Of a stretch of 9,829 bases of DNA, positions 4,982 to 9,829 are shown piece by piece. The first letter of the stretch is position 1, and each line of letters begins with the position of its first letter. Source of the stretch: Acidobacteriota bacterium (lineage in GTDB: Bacteria > Acidobacteriota > Terriglobia > Terriglobales > Acidobacteriaceae); NCBI GenBank assembly GCA_003224995.1, contig QIAI01000229.1, positions 1-9,829 on the forward strand, written 5' to 3'. A model generated the notes under the pieces. It was not told the DNA's origin. It saw nothing but the letters and a program-made list of their open reading frames with translations, and did not search any database. The position numbers and the translations under genes are program-made.

Positions 4982-5914
4982 CTAGTGGTTATTGAGATGG
5001 GGGCTGGATTGTTCTTGCTGTTGTGGTTGCTGCTGCGGTTGGGGTTGCTGTTGTGGTTGTTCCTGCTGTTGTGGTTGCGGTTGGGACAGCGGCTTGGGTT
5101 TGGGTTCCTTGATCTTCGATACCGCTTGCTTCATACGCTCGAATTGGCCGGTCTGGTAGCTATAGTTCTGCTGCGGAAGCCGGTGGGATTCTTCTTCGAT
5201 CGCTTTTTCCCGATTGTCAGGGTTGGGGTGGTCGGAGAGGAACTGCATCGTCCGGCCTCCGCCTTGCGCATTCAACTTCTCGAAGAAGCGCGCCATTTGC
5301 ATGGGATCGTATCCCGACTCGGCCATCAAGTGGGATCCCATCAGATCCGCCTGACTCTCGGCCGATCGCGAGAACTTCAAAAGCACGCTGTTGGCACCCA
5401 GTCCGATGCCGACCTGCGCCAGCTTTCCGATCATGGAACCGCCAGCCATTTGCGAACCGAGCAGCGCGGGCAATTCGATAAGCTTGCTCTTGGATGCCTG
5501 GTTGGTGCCATGCCGCAGAATGACGTGCGACATCTCGTGACCCATAACGCCTGCGAGTTGGGCTTCATTGTCGACTGCCTTCAGCAAGCCGGTATTGATG
5601 AACATCGGCCCGCCGGGCAGAGCGAAAGCGTTAATGGAGGGATCGGCCACTACCTCAAAGGTGAACGGGAACCCGCTCTCCTGGGCCTCGCGAGCACTCA
5701 TCAACCGCTTTCCTACACGGGTGACGTAGTCGGTGAGAACCGGGTCCTTGATGACGGGCAACTGCTTGCGCACCTGGGCCGCGTTTTCCTGGCCGAGTTG
5801 GACGTCCTGTTGCTTGGAAAACAGATTGAAACCTGGGTGAAACTGGGTAGGCCCCTGGGCCCACATCGCTACAGCGAGAAAAGCCACGAATACCGATGCC
5901 GTCATTCGCTTCAT
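4982..5914 (-). CDS. Secreted M48-family zinc metalloprotease with Pro/Gln-rich tail
   Basis: The 310-aa product starts with a signal peptide (MKRMTASVFVAFLAVAMWAQ, cut near 19-20), so it acts outside the cytoplasm. The catalytic HEMSH (HExxH) is at 126-130, the third zinc ligand is E186 in SRSAESQAD, and the downstream SDHPNPDNR is at 227-235. These place it with the M48 proteases of the BepA/LoiP/YggG type, which handle misfolded outer-membrane or periplasmic proteins. INAFALPGGPMFINTGLL (94-111) is also typical. No TPR domain follows. The chain instead ends in a low-complexity Pro/Gln tail (about 278-303) encoded by repeated triplets. The ATG at 5914 has GGGGAGA six nucleotides upstream, which lies inside the last codons of the thiS-like gene only 3 nt away; the two genes are probably cotranscribed. 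Confidence 0.92.
   Translation of the reverse strand: MKRMTASVFVAFLAVAMWAQGPTQFHPGFNLFSKQQDVQLGQENAAQVRKQLPVIKDPVLTDYVTRVGKRLMSAREAQESGFPFTFEVVADPSINAFALPGGPMFINTGLLKAVDNEAQLAGVMGHEMSHVILRHGTNQASKSKLIELPALLGSQMAGGSMIGKLAQVGIGLGANSVLLKFSRSAESQADLMGSHLMAESGYDPMQMARFFEKLNAQGGGRTMQFLSDHPNPDNREKAIEEESHRLPQQNYSYQTGQFERMKQAVSKIKEPKPKPLSQPQPQQQEQPQQQPQPQQQPQQQEQSSPHLNNH
5017..5077. repeat. In-gene repeat encoding the Pro/Gln tail
   Basis: The 13-mer GCTGTTGTGGTTG occurs at 5017-5029, 5047-5059 and 5065-5077 on the plus strand, and reads as Gln/Pro codons on the coding strand. Such triplet-rich tracts are prone to length change by slippage, so the tail length may differ between strains. Confidence 0.8.
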
Positions 5915-5917
5915 AAT

Positions 5918-6127
5918 TCATCTCCCCAAGCCGCCACCCACAAAATGCACGATCTCCAAGCGATCTCCGTCAGCCAACTCGGTTCCCAGCCACTGTTCGC
6001 GGGGAACGATATCGAGATTCAGCTCGACCGCCACCCGGTCCGGCTTCATGCCCAACTGCTCGACCAGCTTACTGAGCGTAAGCGGACCTTCCAATGTGCG
6101 GTCTTCTCCGTTGATGACTATTTTCAT
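5918..6127 (-). CDS. thiS: ThiS-like ubiquitin-fold sulfur carrier with C-terminal extension
   Basis: The start is set at ATG 6127, giving MKIVINGEDRTLEG..., the normal N-terminus of ThiS. The 69-aa product has the ThiS layout, including a VAVELNLDIVPREQW stretch (32-46), DGDRLEIVHFVGGG (53-66), and no cysteine. ThiS carries sulfur as a thiocarboxylate on a terminal Gly-Gly for thiazole synthesis in thiamine production. Here the glycines are followed by three more residues (Leu-Gly-Arg) before the stop, so the predicted chain does not end in Gly. Those codons also contain the ribosome site of the M48 gene downstream. No thiG, thiF or other thiamine gene lies nearby. The alternative is a MoaD-like carrier, but ThiS fits better. 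Confidence 0.82.
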   Translation of the reverse strand: MKIVINGEDRTLEGPLTLSKLVEQLGMKPDRVAVELNLDIVPREQWLGTELADGDRLEIVHFVGGGLGR

Positions 6128-6186
6128 CTCTGCTGATCTTCGCAAGATGGGATGGATTCGCGCAAGTCGGGGAGACCGAGAATACA

Positions 6187-6215
6187 AGAATATGGTCAGT
6201 TCCGAAGGCCGCCAA
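6187..6215 (-). promoter_or_regulatory. Possible sigma70 promoter for thiS and the M48 gene
   Basis: On the minus strand TTGGCG (6215-6210) and TATTCT (6192-6187) are spaced by 17 nt, in the gap before the thiS-like gene. Each box matches 4 of 6. The leader to ATG 6127 would be about 50 nt. Confidence 0.35.
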
Positions 6216-6244
6216 TCGGGGAACCGTCTAAGCTAGGTTGTCCG

Positions 6245-6748
6245 TCAGTCGATTTTGCGCAGGCGGAACTTACGGGTTGCGGTCCGGCCACCGAAACTGG
6301 CCTGCACCAGCACCGATGCATCCGGCAGGCTCGCCTCCTGCATTTCCACTTTCATCTCGGCGTAGCCGGCGGAGTTGGTGGCCACCTGGGTATAGAACGG
6401 CGCAGCGTCGGGGCGCGCAAAGCGGAACGTAAGCCGAGCACCCTCCACCGCGGCGCCGCCCTCGGTGACCCGGAGGTTCATCAGCAGACTGGTATCGGAG
6501 TGAACGGAGTCGGCGTTGACCCATTGCAGGTCCAGCTCTTTTACTGCCGCCAGGGATTCCTGCGTGTCTTTGCGGTCGAGGACATTTTCGACTCTGCCTT
6601 CGCGAATGGAAGAAGTCGCTCGTTTGCCGATACAGCGCCCGCGGACGAACACCTGGGTTTGCAAAATCAGCTCGTTTTCGCGAGCTTCGCTTTGCACGTG
6701 GTACACCGTATCGCCCTGTTTTACATCCGTGTTAAAGCCAAAGATCAT
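6245..6748 (-). CDS. Conserved hypothetical protein, 167 aa
   Basis: The N-terminal part (about 1-45) begins MIFGFNTDVKQGDTVYHVQS and continues ENELILQTQVFVRGRCIGKR. It reads as a compact beta-rich module that I associate with acidobacterial hypothetical proteins. A variable linker with Arg/Glu/Asp follows. Residues about 85-165 look like an Ig-like or carboxypeptidase-regulatory-type beta sandwich (SLLMNLRVTEGGAAVEGARL, AGYAEMKVEM, SVLVQASFGG). There is no signal peptide or membrane segment, so it is probably cytoplasmic despite the Ig-like half. The ATG at 6748 has only a weak GAGA upstream. The gene is divergent from the nuo operon and lies 117 nt upstream of thiS on the same strand. Function unknown. 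Confidence 0.8.
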   Translation of the reverse strand: MIFGFNTDVKQGDTVYHVQSEARENELILQTQVFVRGRCIGKRATSSIREGRVENVLDRKDTQESLAAVKELDLQWVNADSVHSDTSLLMNLRVTEGGAAVEGARLTFRFARPDAAPFYTQVATNSAGYAEMKVEMQEASLPDASVLVQASFGGRTATRKFRLRKID

Positions 6749-6819
6749 GCGGTCTCAATCTAATTCGTGCAGTGAAGTTGCAGGATGTTTAAAAGTCGCG
6801 AAAGACGTGTCTCCGTCGC

Positions 6820-6848
6820 TTGACACTGTTCTCTGTGAACTCTAATCT
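6820..6848 (+). promoter_or_regulatory. Probable nuo operon promoter
   Basis: A perfect TTGACA lies at 6820-6825. The -10 box is either TAATCT (6843-6848, 17-nt spacer) or TCTAAT (6841-6846, 5/6 match, 15-nt spacer). Transcription would start about 40 nt before the nuoA ATG. The spacer holds the small inverted repeat GTTC-TCTGT-GAAC (6828-6840). Confidence 0.6.
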
Positions 6849-6894
6849 AGAACGTTTAAGTGACTCTTCGCGCGGATTATATATAGCTCTGCTT

Positions 6895-7290
6895 ATGCCG
6901 GACAATTACTTCGCCAGCTACCTTCCGTTGCTTTTGCACATCCTTGTGGTCGGGATCGTGGCGAGTGCGATTGTGACCTTGTCGTGGCTGCTTGGCAAGC
7001 GACGGCCGACCCGGGCCAAAATGTCGCCTTACGAATGTGGCATGGAGCCGGTGGGCGATGCCCGCCAACGTTTTTCGGTAAAATTTTATCTGGTCGCCAT
7101 GCTGTTCATTCTGTTCGATGTAGAGGCGGTCTTCCTGTATCCCTGGGCCGTCATTCTGCGCGATTTGAAGATGTTCGGATTCTGGGAAATGCTGGTGTAC
7201 ATCGCCATCGTCCTGGTGGGCTTCTTCTACGTGTGGAAAAAGGGAGTGCTGGACTGGGGCCAGCGGTCGACGGGGCGGGGTTACCTCTGA
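6895..7290 (+). CDS. nuoA: NADH-quinone oxidoreductase subunit A
   Basis: This is a 131-aa membrane subunit of respiratory complex I. Three transmembrane helices lie at about 9-33, 63-85 and 96-116. The conserved loop MSPYECGMEPVG (43-54, Cys48) is present. It is followed by RFSVKFYLVAMLFILFDVEA (59-78), with the acidic residues Asp75 and Glu77 in helix 2. NuoA helps connect the quinone site to the proton-pumping arm. I start at ATG 6895. A TTG at 6820 would add 25 residues, but it lies inside the -35 box, and NuoA proteins normally begin just before the first helix. No Shine-Dalgarno is visible. Its stop overlaps the nuoC start as TGATG, so nuoB, the usual neighbour, is absent here. Confidence 0.95.
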   Translation: MPDNYFASYLPLLLHILVVGIVASAIVTLSWLLGKRRPTRAKMSPYECGMEPVGDARQRFSVKFYLVAMLFILFDVEAVFLYPWAVILRDLKMFGFWEMLVYIAIVLVGFFYVWKKGVLDWGQRSTGRGYL

Positions 7291-7787
7291 TGGCGCTCGC
7301 TCCCCCGATCACTGATCTCGAAAAGCTGAAGACTCATCCAGCGTTGGCCAGCCTGCTCGACTGGAATCCGGGCGCCATTGAAGGCGTGAAGTTCGATCGC
7401 GACGAGATGAGCATCGTTATCGATCGGGCGCACATTCGCGATGCCTGCACCTTGCTGCGGGATCATCGAGAATTTGCCTTCGAGTTTCTCTCCGACGTGA
7501 CTTGCGTGGACTGGTATCCATCCGAACCGCGCTTTGAGGTCATCTACCACTTGTTGTCGATTTCCAAGAAGGAACGCGTTCGCTTGAAGGTGCGGCTCGA
7601 TGGATCCAGTCCGGTGGTGGAGTCCATCACGGCGGTATGGCCCGCAGCCAACTATTTTGAGCGCGAAGTCTTCGACCTGTTCGGGATCCGCTTCAGCGGG
7701 CATCCGTATCTGCGGCGCATCATGATGCCCGAAGATTGGAACGGCAATCCTCTCCGCAAAGATTATCCGGTCGAGGGTTACCGCTGA
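7290..7787 (+). CDS. nuoC: NADH-quinone oxidoreductase subunit C (30 kDa type)
   Basis: The 165-aa peripheral-arm subunit is a stand-alone NuoC, not a NuoCD fusion. The family signature EREVFDLFGIRFSGHPYLRR is at 124-143, followed by IMMPEDWNGNPLRKDYPVEG (144-163). The N-terminal half carries the FEFLSDVTCVDWYP segment (64-77). It packs against NuoD and NuoB near the quinone chamber and has no cofactor. The start is ATG 7290, whose A is the last base of the nuoA stop. The stop overlaps nuoD in the same way. GGGG about 9 nt upstream may serve as a weak ribosome site, but coupling to nuoA translation is the likelier way of initiation. Confidence 0.95.
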   Translation: MALAPPITDLEKLKTHPALASLLDWNPGAIEGVKFDRDEMSIVIDRAHIRDACTLLRDHREFAFEFLSDVTCVDWYPSEPRFEVIYHLLSISKKERVRLKVRLDGSSPVVESITAVWPAANYFEREVFDLFGIRFSGHPYLRRIMMPEDWNGNPLRKDYPVEGYR

Positions 7788-8992
7788 TGGCCCATCTCAC
7801 GCCCACTCCGGTCATCGAACCCCTTCAGGATCGAACCATGATCCTGAACATGGGTCCGCAGCATCCCTCGACCCATGGTGTGCTGCGCGTCATTCTTGAG
7901 ATTGATGGCGAAAACGTAGTGCGCATCATGCCGGACATCGGTTACCTGCACACCGGCATCGAGAAGACGTGCGAGGCCAAGTTCTACCAGCAGGTGGTGC
8001 CGCTCACCGATCGCATCGATTATCTCTGCCCGCTCACGAACAATCTTTGCTACGCACTGGCGGTGGAGAAACTGCTGGGGATGGAAATTCCGCCCAAGGC
8101 GCAGTGGCTGCGCGTCCTGCTGAACGAGTTGACGCGCATCAATTCGCACCTGGTCTGGCTGGGGACACACGCCCTGGACATCGGCGCCATGACGGTGTTT
8201 CTGTATTGCTTCCGCGAGCGTGAAGACATCCTGCGCATCTTCGAAATGGTCAGCGGCCAGCGCATGATGACCTCCTATTTCCGCATTGGGGGAATTGCGC
8301 TGGAGCCGCCCTTGGGGTTTTTCGAGAAGGTGCGGGACTTCGCAGATCGCTTTCCGTCGCGGGTGGATGAATACGAGAACCTCCTGACGGGGAACCCAAT
8401 CTGGCTGATGCGCACCAAGGGCATCGCGAGAATTACCGCCGAGGATGCCATCGCTCTCGGAGCCACTGGACCGACCTTGCGTGGCAGCGGAGTCGATCTC
8501 GATTTGCGCCGGGACATGCCCTACTCGGGTTACGAGAACTTTAAGTTCAAGGTTCCGCTGGGGAAAGAAGGCGATGTTTTCGATCGCTATATGTGCCGAG
8601 TTGCGGAACTGCGCGAGTCCCTCGCGATTGTGAAGCAGGCGCTCGAAGGCATGCCGGAAGGGCCGATCAAGGCCAATATGCCGAAGGTGGTCCTGCCTGA
8701 CCGCGAAAAAATGAAGACCGAGATGGAAGCGCTCATCTATCACTTCAAAATCATTACCGAGGGCTTCAGCGTTCCGGCGGGTGAGGTGTACCAGGCGGTG
8801 GAGTCGCCCCGCGGCGAGATGGGCTATTACGTGGTCAGCGACGGCACCGCTAAGCCGTATCGGGTGCACATGCGCGCCGCATGCCTGGCAAATTTGCAGA
8901 CTCTTCCCCTCATGTGCGAGGGCCGGCTGATTGCGGATGTGGTGGCCGCCATCGGATCTATTGATATTGTGCTGGGAGAAATTGACAGATAG
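7787..8992 (+). CDS. nuoD: NADH-quinone oxidoreductase subunit D (49 kDa type)
   Basis: The 401-aa quinone-site subunit is full length. MGPQHPSTHGVLR is at 22-34, and His30 corresponds to the quinone-contacting His38 of Thermus Nqo4. The family signature LHTGIEKTCEAK is at 54-65, and Tyr79 in DRIDYL corresponds to the quinone-contacting Tyr87. The chain ends IVLGEIDR, close to the usual FGE-V/I-DR terminus. NuoD is related to the large subunit of NiFe hydrogenases but lacks the nickel-binding cysteines. The start is ATG 7787, overlapping the nuoC stop as TGATG. The TTG-initiated extension into nuoC is rejected. A 77-nt AT-rich gap with repeats follows before nuoE. Confidence 0.97.
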   Translation: MAHLTPTPVIEPLQDRTMILNMGPQHPSTHGVLRVILEIDGENVVRIMPDIGYLHTGIEKTCEAKFYQQVVPLTDRIDYLCPLTNNLCYALAVEKLLGMEIPPKAQWLRVLLNELTRINSHLVWLGTHALDIGAMTVFLYCFREREDILRIFEMVSGQRMMTSYFRIGGIALEPPLGFFEKVRDFADRFPSRVDEYENLLTGNPIWLMRTKGIARITAEDAIALGATGPTLRGSGVDLDLRRDMPYSGYENFKFKVPLGKEGDVFDRYMCRVAELRESLAIVKQALEGMPEGPIKANMPKVVLPDREKMKTEMEALIYHFKIITEGFSVPAGEVYQAVESPRGEMGYYVVSDGTAKPYRVHMRAACLANLQTLPLMCEGRLIADVVAAIGSIDIVLGEIDR

Positions 8993-8999
8993 AGATTTG

Positions 9000-9031
9000 G
9001 TAATTGAGTAATTTTGTAATTGAGTAATTTA
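9000..9031 (+). repeat. 16-bp tandem TAATT repeat between nuoD and nuoE
   Basis: Two units, GTAATTGAGTAATTTT (9000-9015) and the 15/16-identical 9016-9031, stand head to tail. The composition contrasts sharply with the GC-rich genes on each side. The motif resembles the repeat between nuoE and nuoF, but no complementary arm is present here. Confidence 0.8.
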
Positions 9032-9069
9032 AGAAATTTTCGGATGAATTCGAGACGCGCTTTGCGGAG

Positions 9070-9501
9070 ATGGTCACACATTATCCGACCAAGCGTTCCG
9101 TGCTTGTCCCGACGCTGCTGTATGCGCAGGACGAGGTGGGCTTTCTGAGCGATGAAGTCATCCAGGAAATCGCAGGCCGCCTGGAATTAACCGTACTCGA
9201 CGTGCGCAATGTGATCAGCTACTACTCCATGCTGACCACCAAGCCGCGCGGTAAATATAACGTTCAGGTGTGCACCAACATCGCGTGCATGCTGCGTGGA
9301 GGAGAGGAACTGTTAGCGCACTGTCGCAAAACACTCGGCGTCGAGCACAAACACACGACGGAAGACGGCCGCTTCAGCCTGGAAGAAGTGGAATGCATCG
9401 GGGCGTGCAGCTGGGCTCCGGCGATCCAGGTGAACTATGACTTCCATGAGAACTTGACGGTGGAGAAGCTGGATAAGGTTTTGGATGGATACAAGAAATG
9501 A
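9070..9501 (+). CDS. nuoE: NADH-quinone oxidoreductase subunit E (24 kDa type)
   Basis: The 143-aa product is the thioredoxin-fold [2Fe-2S] subunit of the NADH dehydrogenase module. It pairs with NuoF and carries cluster N1a. The four cluster ligands are C68 and C73 (VCTNIAC) and C109 and C113 (ECIGAC), the expected C-x4-C and C-x3-C spacing. The N-terminal helical part includes PTLLYAQDEVGFLSDEVIQE (14-33). ATG 9070 is the first standard start, but the same frame reads KFSDEFETRFAE just upstream (9034-9069), which looks like the normal NuoE N-terminus. That stretch has no ATG, GTG or TTG. GGAG abuts the ATG with no spacer, so the annotated start is poor. The true start may be non-canonical or lost. 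Confidence 0.93.
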   Translation: MVTHYPTKRSVLVPTLLYAQDEVGFLSDEVIQEIAGRLELTVLDVRNVISYYSMLTTKPRGKYNVQVCTNIACMLRGGEELLAHCRKTLGVEHKHTTEDGRFSLEEVECIGACSWAPAIQVNYDFHENLTVEKLDKVLDGYKK

Positions 9502-9514
9502 AGAGAATTTGTAA

Positions 9515-9585
9515 TTTGGTAATCGGGTAATTTCGTAATTTAAAAGCGTTTGGTTTTCAAATTACAAATTACCCGATTACAAAAT
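9515..9585 (+). repeat. Long AT-rich inverted repeat between nuoE and nuoF
   Basis: The arms 9515-9541 and 9559-9585 are almost perfectly complementary: GGTAATCGGGTAATTT on one side, AAATTACCCGATTAC on the other. They are separated by a 17-nt loop. The hairpin would occupy nearly all of the 89-nt gap inside the nuo operon and end 5 nt before the nuoF ATG. There is no U-run, so it is not a normal terminator. Confidence 0.85.
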
Positions 9586-9590
9586 CACAA

Positions 9591-9829
9591 ATGGCTTCAC
9601 TGGTTTCTCATCCCGACGAGGTAAAGGTGGTGTCCCGGCGCTTTGGCCTGGGGGCGACCAACATCGACCGCTACCTCGAACTCGACGGCTATAAGGCGGT
9701 GCAGAAGGCGCTCGCCATGGAAGCGGACGCGATCATCAATGAGGTCAAGAATTCGGGCTTGCGCGGGCGTGGCGGGGCGGGCTTCTCGACCGGGATGAAA
9801 TGGTCGTTTGTGCCCAAGCAATCGCCCAA
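9591..9829 (+). CDS. nuoF: NADH-quinone oxidoreductase subunit F (51 kDa type), 5' part only
   Basis: Only the first 79 codons are present; the frame is open to the window edge. NuoF binds FMN, NADH and one [4Fe-4S] cluster and is the NADH entry point of complex I. The glycine-rich flavin-binding motif GLRGRGGAGFSTGMKW is at 56-71, preceded by a typical NuoF N-terminal region (YLELDGYKAVQKAL, 28-41). The start is ATG 9591. No Shine-Dalgarno is visible; the bases before it are the A-rich tail of the inverted repeat. The cluster-binding C-terminus lies outside the window. Confidence 0.93.
   Translation, partial: MASLVSHPDEVKVVSRRFGLGATNIDRYLELDGYKAVQKALAMEADAIINEVKNSGLRGRGGAGFSTGMKWSFVPKQSP

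Noticed and set aside
4913..6136. 407-aa open frame on the plus strand
   Set aside because: It is antisense to the M48 protease and thiS, has Leu/His/Gln-rich composition from reading the complement, and no recognisable domain.
6128..6187. 20-residue N-terminal extension of the ThiS-like protein
   Set aside because: The added residues are Arg-rich and unrelated to ThiS, whose normal start MKIVING coincides with ATG 6127.
6820..6894. Upstream TTG start adding 25 residues to NuoA
   Set aside because: The TTG is part of a perfect -35 box, and the extra residues are not typical of NuoA.
7778..8869. 363-aa open frame on the minus strand
   Set aside because: It is fully antisense to nuoD, whose conserved motifs leave no doubt; the antisense frame is His/Arg-rich shadow coding.

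Overview
The window reads as a chromosomal segment of a GC-rich (roughly 55-60% by eye) bacterium, most likely an Acidobacteriota member of the Terriglobia/Koribacter type. The assignment is an inference. It rests on the resemblance of several small proteins to ones I associate with that group (the 75-aa protein at 1653, the MerR-like protein, the 167-aa protein at 6245). It also rests on a dispersed intergenic repeat ending in TCGCTCAGGATGACAAA, which I recall as common in such genomes. No rRNA, tRNA, phage, IS or CRISPR signal was seen. This is mostly ordinary housekeeping DNA with some unusual details.

Layout. (1) 5-1316, minus strand: a 52-aa GTG-start coiled-coil protein with a perfect AGGAGG site, followed 39 nt later by a protein with a degenerate receiver domain and two PilZ-like domains. 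(2) 1317-1652: AT-rich gap with inverted repeats and no gene. (3) 1653-3732, plus strand: a 75-aa conserved hypothetical protein closed by a strong intrinsic terminator, then a DUF4126 membrane protein that overlaps ribBA by 4 nt. RibBA departs from the consensus at key positions in both catalytic domains. (4) 3733-4981: a minus-strand MerR-family regulator and a small zinc-ribbon-like protein, with a promoter/operator palindrome ahead of the regulator. The pair is flanked by two direct copies of a 35-bp dispersed repeat, and one copy grades into a 17-bp tandem array. (5) 4982-6748, minus strand: a conserved 167-aa hypothetical protein, a ThiS-like sulfur carrier with three residues after its terminal glycines, and a secreted M48 zinc protease with a Pro/Gln-rich tail. 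(6) 6820-9829, plus strand: a respiratory complex I operon in the order nuoA-nuoC-nuoD-nuoE-nuoF, truncated by the window end.

The nuo genes encode the membrane/peripheral junction (NuoA, NuoC, NuoD) and the start of the NADH-oxidising module (NuoE, NuoF). nuoB is missing from its usual place, because nuoA and nuoC overlap directly. nuoA/nuoC and nuoC/nuoD share an almost identical 17-nt stop/start junction. The two later gaps are filled with AT-rich TAATT-type repeats, and these sit where the start of nuoE and the ribosome site of nuoF would be expected.

I did not find a clearly new defence or biosynthetic system. The best leads are the divergent RibBA, the C-terminally extended ThiS, the missing nuoB with repeat-invaded nuo junctions, and the repeat-flanked MerR module.
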